Shown here piece by piece: positions 26,843 through 34,610 of a stretch of DNA of 64,000 nt; the first letter of the stretch is position 1; each line of letters starts with the position of its first letter. Location: contig CACWFV010000004.1 in assembly GCA_902760315.1 (NCBI GenBank), positions 1-64,000 of the forward strand, read 5' to 3'. Both the position numbers and the translations under genes were made by a program. Origin of the DNA: an uncultured Bacteroidales bacterium. Lineage in GTDB: Bacteria > Bacteroidota > Bacteroidia > Bacteroidales > Bacteroidaceae. The notes below the pieces were generated by a model. It saw nothing but the letters and a program-made list of their open reading frames with translations. It was not told the origin of the DNA and made no database searches.

Positions 26843-27742
26843 CTATTCATTATTCCCCAAAAATGAAATCCGCTTTAGTGGCAGCATGTTCTTGTCATCG
26901 TCCGACATCTTGTCGTAATATTGCTGCCACATGTCAATGAACTCATCCCCGTCAATCAGACGGATAAACTCTCGTGAACTGGTACCCGTACTCTTGGCAT
27001 CGGCAGAGAATGTACCACTGGTGACGAACAGAGCGATGTCACCCGCACGAAGTACACCCAACAAAGCACGAATATCCGAGGCTCCGATAGCTGTCTCAGG
27101 CTTATGCTTCACCTGCACTTTAATGCGAGGAGTCTTTGCACCAAGAGGATCTAAATAGGCTATGATGTCGATGCCTCCATCTTTGCCTTTGGGAGCAACA
27201 AACGGGGTGTGATAATCCATAGTACGAAGCAATGCCGCTACCATGTCCTGAAACTCGTATGGGCTCTTAGCTATGATGTATTGACGGATTCCTTCGCGAG
27301 CGTCCGACTCCAGTAGGTTCAGTTCCTCCGACCTGTCCCTTTCATCATTATCGTCAGTGGGTTCGTCGTCGCCCTTCCCCTCTTTTGGATGTAGTTTCCT
27401 CCATTCACGGTAAGCCACTTCTCCCTTTTCCATAACCTCCTCCGGCGTAAGATTAAGCGCATTTTCGCCTTCGGGTGTCAAATACCACATACCCTTTTGC
27501 TTGAGAATAAGCCCAGCCTTGGCGTAGTTGATAGAATAGAACTGAAAACTGTTCGTCCAGCGAATATACCTATTCTTGCCAGCAGGTTCCAATTCCCAAT
27601 CCGTTAGTTGCACATTAGCTTCCACAAAGGGATACAAGTCTTTGGCTGGCATGCTACCACCTCGACGACTTATCTCTTTCATGACGGCGAATAGTATTTT
27701 TGTTGCAGTCGCCTTTGTTCGTCCTACATGTTCTTTTGCCAT
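26843..27742 (-). CDS. Mrr-like restriction endonuclease
   Basis: The 299 residues combine an N-terminal winged-helix domain of the Mrr_N type (about 5-95, with MPAKDLYPFVEANVQLTDWE), an acidic linker (KGDDEPTDDNDERD) and a C-terminal PD-(D/E)XK nuclease of the Mrr_cat type. The catalytic pieces are GKDGGIDIIAY and KVQVKH (D ... QxK), after FQDMVAALLRTMDYHT. Mrr enzymes cut methylated or otherwise marked DNA. It is the last gene of a three-gene operon with an adenine methylase and a DUF262-HNH protein; it may be the nuclease of the system or a second effector. Codon use is AT-richer than the flanking housekeeping genes. Confidence 0.85.
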   Translation of the reverse strand: MAKEHVGRTKATATKILFAVMKEISRRGGSMPAKDLYPFVEANVQLTDWELEPAGKNRYIRWTNSFQFYSINYAKAGLILKQKGMWYLTPEGENALNLTPEEVMEKGEVAYREWRKLHPKEGKGDDEPTDDNDERDRSEELNLLESDAREGIRQYIIAKSPYEFQDMVAALLRTMDYHTPFVAPKGKDGGIDIIAYLDPLGAKTPRIKVQVKHKPETAIGASDIRALLGVLRAGDIALFVTSGTFSADAKSTGTSSREFIRLIDGDEFIDMWQQYYDKMSDDDKNMLPLKRISFLGNNE

Positions 27743-27755
27743 ATCTCGTCTGTTT

Positions 27756-28931
27756 TTATCTATTTCCTTTTGCCCTGTTATGCGTTTTGCACAACATCTG
27801 GCAGTTCTCTATATCAGTTGAGCCACCCTTGCTCCATGCAGTCACATGGTCAGCATCCATTTCATTGAACTTATAAATCTTGGTTCGTACATTATCATGC
27901 CCTTTGGCACACTCTGGGCAATTGCTAACACCTTGCTTTTTGGCATCGTTTGTCTGACGAGCATACACAGTTTTCTTTACGCTGTCCTCAAAGATGCGGA
28001 TGTTAAGCAGACACTGGTCAATTTCTCCACCAAGCACATATTCAAAGATACCTCGCTTATTTGTTACATATTCGTCAGCATATAGTTCATTTACTCGTTG
28101 TTGCAATTTGGCTGGGTTGTATGAATTGGAATGATACTTCTCGTAAAAGGCTCCCCATTCCAAACCTCTCATTTCATCTTTTGTCTCACCAAACAATGTT
28201 TTAGCCCATTCTATCACCGTGTCAAAATAGGTCTGTAGTTCCTCGATGCTATTCTCATAGCGGTGCTGGCTCATGTAACCGCCAACGTTTTCTTCTCCTT
28301 TTGCCACCCATGCAAGTGCCGCATGAAGAATGTCCTGACGGTTGGCATTGCCTTTGATGTAGCATCCCCACTTCTGTAATTGCGGGCTACGAGAGTTGCT
28401 ATATACTTTCTTGGCTTCTGTCACAAATGGGCCGCTATACGTGGCATTGAGAAGTTCCTGCTTGTTCAATGGCACACCAGCAATGTTGATGGTTTCAAAC
28501 CATTCTTTGATTTCCTTTTCCGTACCATTGCAAACATAGACAAGCAATCTATAGGAATTTATCTTTTCCTGTTCCTCTTTGGTTAGCCCCGTAAAATATT
28601 GCTCCATTCCGAATTTGTCTTTAATGGCAAACTTCCCTGTAACGAAACGTCCTATACTTGTTATACGTTGTTGTCCGTCCAGAATCTCATATTTTCCTTC
28701 TTCGGGTTCGTTGAAATAGATGAGGCCAATAGGATAACCTTTCAGCATACTGTCAATGACAGCCATTTCCTTCTTGCCTTCGTTTTCTGCATAGAGGTAA
28801 TTTCGCTGATACTCTGGCTGGATAGTCAGTTTGCCAGACCATCCAAACAAGCCTTTGCCTTCCAACTGATTGTAAACAAAGCCCTCACAAATCTCTTTGA
28901 CCGTAATGTCGGTTAATAATGTCGTTTGCAT
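27756..28931 (-). CDS. DUF262 / HNH endonuclease protein
   Basis: The 391 residues start with a DUF262 (ParB/GmrS-like) nucleotide-binding domain, with PEYQRNYLY near 38-46 and the hallmark DGQQRITS near 85. They end with an HNH nuclease: [35 protein letters not shown]. GmrSD-type enzymes use this pairing to cut DNA with nucleotide-dependent control. The gene starts 2 bases after the methylase gene, so the two are coupled. It is probably the nucleotide-controlled restriction subunit. Base composition is AT-rich, consistent with horizontal transfer. Confidence 0.85.
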   Translation of the reverse strand: MQTTLLTDITVKEICEGFVYNQLEGKGLFGWSGKLTIQPEYQRNYLYAENEGKKEMAVIDSMLKGYPIGLIYFNEPEEGKYEILDGQQRITSIGRFVTGKFAIKDKFGMEQYFTGLTKEEQEKINSYRLLVYVCNGTEKEIKEWFETINIAGVPLNKQELLNATYSGPFVTEAKKVYSNSRSPQLQKWGCYIKGNANRQDILHAALAWVAKGEENVGGYMSQHRYENSIEELQTYFDTVIEWAKTLFGETKDEMRGLEWGAFYEKYHSNSYNPAKLQQRVNELYADEYVTNKRGIFEYVLGGEIDQCLLNIRIFEDSVKKTVYARQTNDAKKQGVSNCPECAKGHDNVRTKIYKFNEMDADHVTAWSKGGSTDIENCQMLCKTHNRAKGNR

Positions 28932-28933
28932 AG

Positions 28934-30058
28934 CTATTGTTTTTTGCGGATTATTATTCTACCAAAAGGCTTTTGTGGAACGCCATTTTCATCAAAATAA
29001 TAAGGCTGTCCATCTCTAAGACTTTTATTTAACTTTCTCAATTCACGTGGATATGGTTTAAAACCAAGTTCTTTCCCAGCATCTCCTTCTGCATTACCTA
29101 CAATCTCAAACTGGTCTGGGCAATACTTATCAAGGAATGTTCGTGGAACGCCCATTAGTCCATCATAATCAATAGGAATGGCATCTATATAAGGAACGTC
29201 AATAGCGTCATAGTTCTCATAATGTATGTATCCCTTCCCTTTTATTTCCTTGTGCTTGGAATATAGAATATTATCCTCCATAGTCATTAATGGAAGAGAT
29301 TCATGACGACGACCATGATCAATGTTAGTGTACCAGCAGCAATTACGAAATTTCACGAGATTGGTCTTTGCATCATAGACACCTTCCACATATTCTTTTG
29401 ATGCAGTCTCCGGAATTCCAAAGAAAGCATTTCCTGCGTTAAAACCATTTCCTAACCAAATCTTATTAGCTTTAATAAGCGGGAAAATCTCTTTATAAGC
29501 AACAGCATTCATGTTTCCAATGCACACAAACAACTTCCCTGATTCTATAAGCCACAACATAAACTCCCTAAACAGCGAGAAAGGAGGATTGGTTACAATG
29601 ATGTCTGCTTCATCGCGCAATGCCTTTACTTCATCACTACGAAAGTCACCATCTCCTTCAAGATACGACCATTGCAAATCGTTGATATTGAAACGCCCAT
29701 CACCGTTTATGTCTTCATCCAAGATGAATATCTTGCCATTTGTTCGGCTCTTGTCTGCATCGTAGTATGGACTGTCTGTTTCAAAGAGTGTCGGTTGCCA
29801 ATCCTTTATCTTCTTTGATTCAACGGCATAGCTTGTACTGATAAGCTTTTTCATGCCAAATGCTTCAAAGTTCTGCGCAAAGAACTTCGTAAAGTTGCTC
29901 CACTCTGGATCGTCGTAAGGCAGGAGCACAGTCTTGCCACGAAATACATTCGGGTCATAGTCCAGATAGGCGTTTATCTCCTTCTGAATATCGCGATACT
30001 GCGTATAGAACTCATCGTTCTTCGCCGTCTTCGCATTTGCCAAGTTTGTATTTGCCAT
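28934..30058 (-). CDS. EcoRI-family adenine-specific DNA methyltransferase
   Basis: Start ATG 30058 ([20 protein letters not shown]) is chosen; a start at 30103 would use weaker upstream sequence overlapping an inverted repeat. The 374 residues resemble M.EcoRI-type N6-adenine methylases: [20 protein letters not shown] at the N-terminus, [15 protein letters not shown] (AdoMet-binding region), and the catalytic motif [11 protein letters not shown] near residue 158. It would protect host sites from the DUF262-HNH or Mrr nuclease downstream. The recognition sequence cannot be read from the protein; an EcoRI-like target is possible but unproven. Confidence 0.88.
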   Translation of the reverse strand: MANTNLANAKTAKNDEFYTQYRDIQKEINAYLDYDPNVFRGKTVLLPYDDPEWSNFTKFFAQNFEAFGMKKLISTSYAVESKKIKDWQPTLFETDSPYYDADKSRTNGKIFILDEDINGDGRFNINDLQWSYLEGDGDFRSDEVKALRDEADIIVTNPPFSLFREFMLWLIESGKLFVCIGNMNAVAYKEIFPLIKANKIWLGNGFNAGNAFFGIPETASKEYVEGVYDAKTNLVKFRNCCWYTNIDHGRRHESLPLMTMEDNILYSKHKEIKGKGYIHYENYDAIDVPYIDAIPIDYDGLMGVPRTFLDKYCPDQFEIVGNAEGDAGKELGFKPYPRELRKLNKSLRDGQPYYFDENGVPQKPFGRIIIRKKQ

Positions 30059-30064
30059 TCTTAA

Positions 30065-30106
30065 TGATTGATAGTTATTGATACACATGCACCCAACTAT
30101 CAATCA
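30065..30106 (-). promoter_or_regulatory. Inverted repeat immediately upstream of the methylase gene
   Basis: TGATTGATAGTT (30065-30076) is repeated in inverted form as AACTATCAATCA (30095-30106), a perfect 12-bp stem with an 18-base spacer, ending 6 bases before the methylase ATG. It could be an operator for autoregulation or an mRNA hairpin that limits translation. Confidence 0.6.
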
Positions 30107-30116
30107 CGCCACGGCA

Positions 30117-30386
30117 CATAAAAAGAGCGCGGTGCTCTTAATGCGCATAGCAAGAGGTGAAAGCGTAGGAATACTTTTTTGGAACCCCTGTCAACCACAA
30201 GACACACCACACTCTAAAGAGTGCGTGCATCACTATTGGGTTGAACAGAGAGGACCATATTGCCTACAGCCCACCTGTCACTTATTATTTCCGTGCTTGT
30301 TATACCAATCTGAGTTTCCTACGCTTTTCTTGGCTATGCGCGAAATAATAGCGAATGCTTCTTTTAGTCCGGATTTCTCCCCGAAC
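30117..30386 (-). ncRNA. Rod-shaped structured RNA candidate (6S-like architecture) or structured leader of the restriction operon
   Basis: A promoter box (TACTTTTG, minus strand, 30400-30393) precedes it, and an intrinsic terminator (AAGAGC/GCTCTT stem, then TTTTT) ends it at 30139-30117. Between them lies a long imperfect rod: GCGCATAGC (30143-30151) pairs with GCTATGCGC (30333-30341), AAGCGTAGGAA (30161-30171) with TTCCTACGCTT (30316-30326), CTGTCAACC (30188-30196) with GGTTG/ACAG (30239-30248), and CACTC/GAGTG forms the apical part near 30210-30223. Coding potential is absent on either strand. Whether it is a free RNA or an attenuated leader of the methylase mRNA cannot be decided from sequence. 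Confidence 0.55.
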
Positions 30387-30426
30387 CGATTGCAAAAGTA
30401 CTAAATTTATGTGAAACGAGAAAATA
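30367..30426 (-). repeat. Leader repeat copy B with promoter box
   Basis: The minus strand carries CTCGTTTCACATAAA, then TACTTTTG (30400-30393), then CAATCGGTTCGGGGAGAAAT and CCGGAC. It matches copies C and D and drives the rod-shaped RNA. Confidence 0.6.
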
Positions 30427-30462
30427 AGTTGGGGATTATTTGCAAATATCGAAATAAGTTCG

Positions 30463-30470
30463 TAACTTTG
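30463..30470 (+). promoter_or_regulatory. -7 element of short transcript 1
   Basis: TAACTTTG, divergent from copy B about 63 bases away. No clear -33 box. Confidence 0.45.
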
Positions 30471-30476
30471 CACCCA

Positions 30477-30560
30477 GATGAGAGCTGTATATAGGCGCGA
30501 TTACATCAAGCTCCGCAGCCGTCAATTTATATAAGCCGTTGGTCGTGTACCTACGGCTTT
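30477..30560 (+). ncRNA. Short transcript candidate 1 (contains an 18-codon ORF)
   Basis: The unit runs from just after TAACTTTG (30463-30470) to a hairpin AAGCCGT...ACGGCTT at 30533-30559 followed by TTTAATT. An ORF at 30478-30534 (MRAVYRRDYIKLRSRQFI, then TAA) starts at or next to the expected transcription start, so it could be a leaderless basic peptide instead of a non-coding RNA. It converges on the small minus-strand gene ending at 30551. Confidence 0.4.
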
Positions 30561-30712
30561 AATTCGTTTATGATGGATTCTATCTCACGGCGGGTCTGAT
30601 ACTTAGCGCTCACAACAACAGCCTCACCATTAAAAACTATGTAACAGGCCTCCATCATGCCTGAGATAAAGTCGGCCTTTCGGCGAGAAATGTATTTTGA
30701 CAATTCGAAAAT
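30551..30712 (-). CDS. Small protein of module 1, start codon uncertain
   Basis: The frame gives about 53 residues: FELSKYISRRKADFISGMME, then ACYIVFNGEAVVVSAKYQTR and REIESIINELKP. At the position where the sister gene at 31038-31304 has ATG, this one has ATT (30712); a TTG at 30703 is the other option. It is preceded by leader repeat copy C, almost identical to the leader of the sister gene. The C-terminus (IVFNGE...SAK..TRREI) loosely resembles that of the sister (LIFTGN...SIKRNIATS). Function unknown; it may be a decayed copy. Confidence 0.45.
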   Translation of the reverse strand: MFELSKYISRRKADFISGMMEACYIVFNGEAVVVSAKYQTRREIESIINELKP

Positions 30713-30718
30713 ACTATA

Positions 30719-30794
30719 TTGCGCTCGAAGATGAAGTCCGCCTTTCTCCCATGCGATTGCAAAATTACGAATTTTATGTGAAACGAGAAAATAT
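30719..30794 (-). repeat. Leader repeat copy C
   Basis: About 75 bases, identical to copy D (31318-31393) except at two positions. On the minus strand it holds CTCGTTTCACATAAA, the box TAATTTTG (30767-30760), CAATCGC, and a 12-codon ORF beginning ATGGGAGAAAGG (MGERRTSSSSAI). Confidence 0.8.
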
Positions 30795-30879
30795 CTTTGA
30801 AATAATTTGCTTCTTAGCGAATATTCTCGTGACTCAACAAAGGAAAATGCACTTTTTCTTTGTTTTCGCTGCTCGAAAA

Positions 30880-30911
30880 TTTGCAAATATCGGAAATTAT
30901 GCCTATCTTTG
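30880..30911 (+). promoter_or_regulatory. Promoter of short RNA 2
   Basis: TTTG (30880-30883), 20 bases, then TATCTTTG (30904-30911): full consensus on the plus strand in a gap without a plus-strand gene. Confidence 0.65.
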
Positions 30912-30917
30912 CAGCGT

Positions 30918-31020
30918 CAAGATTGCTATCTTGGCTATCCAGGTAAGTTTCCTGAGAGGGCAAGCCGTATACGTCACTACCCAATTTTAAAACAAACCGC
31001 ATCCTTTTGGGTGCGGTTTT
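30918..31020 (+). ncRNA. Small RNA candidate 2
   Basis: It begins after the consensus promoter at 30880-30911 and ends at the hairpin ACCGCATCC/GGGTGCGGT plus TTTT at 30994-31020. No ATG lies within it. An internal hairpin uses GGCT...CAGG (from about 30933) against CCTG...AGCC (to about 30965). About 103 bases long. It converges on the small gene 31038-31304, so the hairpin may end both transcripts. Confidence 0.55.
30994..31020. terminator. Bidirectional terminator between small RNA 2 and the module 2 gene
   Basis: AAACCGCATCC, loop TTTT, GGGTGCGGTTTT; on the minus strand the stem is followed by TTTGTTTT. Confidence 0.75.
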
Positions 31021-31037
31021 GCTATATTGCTAACATT

Positions 31038-31304
31038 CTATTTGCGGAAACTGTTCATCATCATCTTCAAGAATCCTTTGCTGGTAGCAATGTTACGCTT
31101 GATGGAAATTTCCTTGTTACCCGTGAAGATCAAGACCTCCACGGCACTGGGCGATGTCTCGAAATGATGTCTGATCTCATCTGTGATGTTTCGGATGCCA
31201 TAGTTGCATTTCAGGTTGAGCAGCACAGAGTTTGTCTGCCCCACAGACTCCCTCAACCTGTTACCCACAGAATTTTTGCCGACTATCGTTTTCAAATCGA
31301 ACAT
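31038..31304 (-). CDS. Small protein of module 2 (88 residues)
   Basis: Start ATG 31304 (MFDLKTIVGKNSVGNRLRES) lies just inside the end of leader repeat copy D; a longer frame to 31415 covers the promoter and is rejected. The product is basic with a mixed alpha/beta pattern (VGQTNSVLLNLKCNYGIRNI, SAVEVLIFTGNKEISIKRNI) and a C-terminal basic helix (GFLKMMMNSFRK). No family is recognised. It may be related to the shorter protein of module 1. It ends at a bidirectional terminator shared with a convergent small RNA, and sits beside a restriction operon. Confidence 0.6.
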   Translation of the reverse strand: MFDLKTIVGKNSVGNRLRESVGQTNSVLLNLKCNYGIRNITDEIRHHFETSPSAVEVLIFTGNKEISIKRNIATSKGFLKMMMNSFRK

Positions 31305-31317
31305 TTTATATACACCT

Positions 31318-31393
31318 TTGCGCTCGAAGATGAAGTCCGCCGTTCTCCCATGCGATTGCAAAATTACGAATTTTATGCGAAACGAGAAAATAT
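31318..31393 (-). repeat. Leader repeat copy D
   Basis: Near-identical to copy C. On the minus strand TAATTTTG (31366-31359) is followed by CAATCGCATGGGAGAACGGC. The small ORF in it reads MGERRTSSSSAK and runs on to a stop just inside the module 2 gene, in another frame. Confidence 0.8.
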
Positions 31394-31475
31394 ATAGGGA
31401 ATTTTTTGGGGTCACCTGTATAACCGCGTGGATTAACCGAAAATCATGACCAGTCTGAAGATGAAGAATGGTGTA

Positions 31476-31536
31476 ATGCTGTTTTATGTGAATATTAGTT
31501 CCTTTTATGCTGTTTTATGCTTATTTTAGTCCTTTT
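31476..31536 (-). repeat. Two tandem 30-31 bp repeats
   Basis: Units at 31476-31506 and 31507-31536 both begin ATGCTGTTTTATG on the plus strand and end TTAGT(T)CCTTTT. They lie downstream of a possible minus-strand mini-ORF. Confidence 0.75.
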
Positions 31537-31591
31537 CTGTTACCACTCGCGGCCGCCGCGTAACCACCCTGCGCCCGCGCGTAACATTCAT
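31526..31591 (-). CDS. Possible 21-residue Arg-rich peptide
   Basis: The minus strand reads MNVTRGRRVVTRRPRVVTEK plus D and TAA. A TATCTTTG box (31603-31596) lies 4 bases before the ATG, so the message would be almost leaderless. The DNA is two 21-bp GC-rich tandem units (GTTACGCG...), which explains the VT-R-R-R-V periodicity. It could equally be a repeat array with no coding function. Confidence 0.35.
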   Translation of the reverse strand: MNVTRGRRVVTRRPRVVTEKD

Positions 31592-31704
31592 AGCGCAAAG
31601 ATACAAAAAAATGGTATCCACTGTCAAGAGTTCCGCCAAGAAATGTGTGGCTGTGCAGTAAAATATCGAAATATTTTTACAATACCACCATTTTCCGTTC
31701 CCAG

Positions 31705-31911
31705 AATGTCACAATGTCACATGTCACATGTCACATTAAGGGCCATTTTGACGTGTTTTCCTGAAAATTGCGAAAAACAGTCAATGAAGAATTACATTAT
31801 ATATATATTATAATATATATATAATGTAAAGTATATATACTATTTCCCCTCTTTAAAAATGCAGCTAAAAACGCCCTTAATGTGACATGTGACATGTGAC
31901 ATTGTGACATT
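31705..31911. repeat. 39-bp perfect inverted repeat enclosing a 38-bp perfect palindrome
   Basis: The arms at 31705-31743 and 31873-31911 are exact inverted copies and each contains four TGTCACA/TGTGACA-type units. The 129-base spacer contains a second perfect palindrome at 31792-31829, made almost only of A and T (TTACATTATATATATATT and its complement). The structure can form a large cruciform. No transposase or rep gene lies inside it. Confidence 0.9.
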
Positions 31912-32179
31912 TGCAAAAATGACTTTTTATTAACATCCCCGTTTTATGGAAAGACACTGAGATTTCAGCGGCATAGGAAACGTTTGCGTAATATTTTGTG
32001 ATGAATGCAACGTTTTTTGTAAATAATGTGTAATTTTGCACGCTGAAAAAGTCGCCCTTTATGCCCGCTATCGCTATATCTACAACGAGGAGTGGACATG
32101 GTCAGCCGACTGCACATGGATGACCGTGACTTGAGCATACAAAAATGAGGGTTTTCTTGGCTGGTTCGGAATTAATTCG
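31912..32179. other. Gap before lptB, no clear gene
   Basis: A TAATTTTG box at 32031-32038 lacks a well-placed -33 element. A stretch at about 32050-32136 translates as LYARYRYIYNEEWTWSADC without a start codon and may be a gene remnant. Confidence 0.4.
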
Positions 32180-32187
32180 TAACTTTG
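32180..32187 (+). promoter_or_regulatory. -7 element of lptB promoter
   Basis: TAACTTTG, 19 bases before the ATG at 32206. Confidence 0.55.
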
Positions 32188-32205
32188 CACCAAAAGAAGC
32201 GACCA

Positions 32206-33054
32206 ATGATGGATGAAGAGAATAAGAAGATAGATGCCGGACAGACGGCGACAACAGGCCAACAGGACGGTGAGCACCTGGTGCTGCGCACCGAGGGACT
32301 GGTGAAACGCTATGGCAAGCGGACGGTGGTGAACGACGTCAGTTTCCATGTGCAACAGGGCGAAATTGTCGGACTGCTGGGACCTAACGGCGCTGGCAAG
32401 ACGACGTCGTTCTATATGACCACGGGACTTATCGTTCCCAACGAAGGCCATATCTATTTGGGCGACGAGGAGGTGACTACCTATCCGGTCTATAAGCGCG
32501 CCCGTGCCGGCATTGGCTACCTGGCTCAGGAGGCATCGGTGTTCCGTAAGATGTCGGTAGAGGACAATATCCTCTCCGTGCTGGAAATGACGGGCAAGCC
32601 CCGCGAGTATCAGCTGGAGAAGTTGGAGAGCCTGATCAAGGAGTTTCGACTGCAGAAGGTGCGCAAGAACAAGGGCGACCAGCTGTCGGGTGGTGAGCGC
32701 CGCCGTACGGAGATAGCCCGCTGTCTGGCCATTGAGCCTAAGTTCATCATGCTCGACGAGCCCTTTGCCGGTGTGGACCCCATTGCCGTGGAGGACATCC
32801 AGTTTATTGTGTGGAAACTGAAAGACCTGAACATCGGCATCCTGATAACCGACCACAATGTGGAAGACACGCTGTGCATTACCAACCGAGCCTATCTGCT
32901 CTTCGAGGGGCGCATCCTGTTTCACGGTTCACCGGAAGAACTGGCAGCCAACCCCGTGGTGCGCAAAAACTATCTGACGGAGTCGTTCGTCTTGCGCCAG
33001 AAGGATTTCTCGGCCTTGGAAGAGCAGCGTAAGGCAGAGGAAATGGAAGACTGA
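32206..33054 (+). CDS. lptB: LPS export ABC transporter ATP-binding protein
   Basis: LptB powers extraction of lipopolysaccharide from the inner membrane by LptFG. Start ATG 32206 (MMDEENKK) follows a promoter; the in-frame TTG at 32185 is inside the promoter. The 282 residues have Walker [11 protein letters not shown]-loop YLAQEASVF, signature [15 protein letters not shown], Walker [14 protein letters not shown] and H-loop [25 protein letters not shown] is typical of LptB rather than other ABC ATPases. A 20-residue Gln/Thr-rich N-terminal extension precedes the core. Confidence 0.93.
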   Translation: MMDEENKKIDAGQTATTGQQDGEHLVLRTEGLVKRYGKRTVVNDVSFHVQQGEIVGLLGPNGAGKTTSFYMTTGLIVPNEGHIYLGDEEVTTYPVYKRARAGIGYLAQEASVFRKMSVEDNILSVLEMTGKPREYQLEKLESLIKEFRLQKVRKNKGDQLSGGERRRTEIARCLAIEPKFIMLDEPFAGVDPIAVEDIQFIVWKLKDLNIGILITDHNVEDTLCITNRAYLLFEGRILFHGSPEELAANPVVRKNYLTESFVLRQKDFSALEEQRKAEEMED

Positions 33055-33157
33055 AATTGCGGATGGGGAAACCAAGCGTGGGGCGATTAGTTTGTTAAAA
33101 AACAGTAAGCGGAAGCAAATTCTTCATTCTTCATTCTTTATTCTTCACTTTTCTTTG

Positions 33158-33165
33158 TACCTTTG
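33158..33165 (+). promoter_or_regulatory. -7 element of tig promoter
   Basis: TACCTTTG, 47 bases before the tig ATG. Confidence 0.6.
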
Positions 33166-33212
33166 CAGCCAATTTGCAAAAAATGTATATAATTTAATAA
33201 GGTATAGAAAAG

Positions 33213-34577
33213 ATGAATATTCAATTTGAAGCCCCTGACAAGGTGAATGGTCTGATGACCATCACGCTGGAGGCTGCCGACTATCAGCCTGAGGTTGACA
33301 AGACACTGAAAGATTATCGCAAGCGTGCACAGATTCCCGGTTTCCGTCCCGGTCAGGCTCCTATGGGCATGATTAAGCGCCAGTTTGGTACCAGCGTCAA
33401 GGTTGACGTGGTAAACCGTCTGCTGGGTGAGAAGCTCTATGGCTATGTGCAGGACAATAAGATCCACATGCTGGGCGAGCCACTTCCCAGTGAGCAGCAG
33501 GCCCAGCTGAACTTTGAGAGCGAGGAACCGCTAGTGTTCAAGTTTGACATTGCCGTGGCTCCTGAATTCGAGGCTGCGCTGAGCGACAAGGACACCATAC
33601 CTTTCTATAACATCACCGTTGACGACAAACTCGTAGACCAGCAGGTGGAGATGTATCAGAGCCGTGCCGGCCACTACGACAAGGTAGAGGCTTTCGACGC
33701 TGAGCAGCGCGACATGCTGAAGGGCGACCTGCGCGAGCTGGATGCCGAGGGTAACGTGAAAGAGGGTGGTATCGAAGTGGCTGACGCCGTGCTGATGCCC
33801 CAGTACATCAAGGCAGACGACCAGAAGAAGCTCTTCGAGGGTTCTAAGCTGGGTGACATCATTACCTGGAATCCCCGCAAGGCTTATCCGGAGAGCGACG
33901 TTGAGGTATCAAGCCTGCTGAAGATTCAGAAGGACGAGGTAAAAGACCACGAGGGTGACTTCACTTTCCAGATTACCGAGATTTCCCGCTTTGTGAAGGC
34001 CGACATCAACCAGGAACTGTTTGACCAGACCTTCGGTGAGGGTAATGTGAAAGATGAGAAAGAGTTCCGCCAGAAGATTGCCGACCAGATCAGTCAGCAG
34101 TTCAAGGCAGACAGCGACTATAAGTTCCTGCTCGACGTGCGCCAGTACATGGAGCAGAAGGTGGGCAAGCTGGAATTCCCGGAGGCTCTGCTTAAGCGCG
34201 TCATGCTGAACAACAACAAGGACAAGGGTGCCGACTTCGTAGAAAAGAACTTCGAGGCAAGCATCAAGGAGCTGGGTTGGCATCTCATCAAGGAGCAGTT
34301 GGTAAGTGCTCAGGGCATCAAGGTGGAAGACGCCGACCTGAAGGAGACTGCTAAAGAAGCTGCCCGCGCCCAGTTTGCCCAGTACGGCATGTCAAATGTT
34401 CCCGAAGAGTATCTGGAGAACTATGCCAACGAGATGATGAAGAAGCGTGAGAACGTAGACGGACTGGTAGACCGTGCCGTTGACGTGAAGCTTACTGCCG
34501 CTCTGAAGAACGTAGTGAAGCTGGACGAGAAGGAAGTTTCCCTGGAGGACTTCCAGAAAATGCTGCAGGAAAAGTAA
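33213..34577 (+). CDS. tig: Trigger factor
   Basis: Trigger factor is the ribosome-bound chaperone and prolyl isomerase. The 454 residues have the N-terminal ribosome-binding domain with a GFRPGQAPMGMI signature (about 44-55), a divergent middle domain and the C-terminal helical arms. The PPIase middle domain is hard to recognise, as is common in Bacteroidota trigger factors. It is followed by a terminator and then clpP-clpX, a conserved order. Confidence 0.93.
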   Translation: MNIQFEAPDKVNGLMTITLEAADYQPEVDKTLKDYRKRAQIPGFRPGQAPMGMIKRQFGTSVKVDVVNRLLGEKLYGYVQDNKIHMLGEPLPSEQQAQLNFESEEPLVFKFDIAVAPEFEAALSDKDTIPFYNITVDDKLVDQQVEMYQSRAGHYDKVEAFDAEQRDMLKGDLRELDAEGNVKEGGIEVADAVLMPQYIKADDQKKLFEGSKLGDIITWNPRKAYPESDVEVSSLLKIQKDEVKDHEGDFTFQITEISRFVKADINQELFDQTFGEGNVKDEKEFRQKIADQISQQFKADSDYKFLLDVRQYMEQKVGKLEFPEALLKRVMLNNNKDKGADFVEKNFEASIKELGWHLIKEQLVSAQGIKVEDADLKETAKEAARAQFAQYGMSNVPEEYLENYANEMMKKRENVDGLVDRAVDVKLTAALKNVVKLDEKEVSLEDFQKMLQEK

Positions 34578-34610
34578 AAGGAATTATAATTCTTTAACCA
34601 AAAAAAGAGC

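Noticed and set aside
31705..31743. TGTGA/TCACA words suggesting Crp sites
   Set aside because: The unit spacing does not give the TGTGA-N6-TCACA layout consistently, and Crp-type control is not established for this group.
32041..32140. Open stretch YNEEWTWSADCTWMT as a small gene
   Set aside because: No start codon in frame and no family match; kept only as a possible remnant.
32080..32925. Minus-strand ORF opposite lptB
   Set aside because: lptB on the plus strand has all ABC ATPase motifs; the opposite frame has none.
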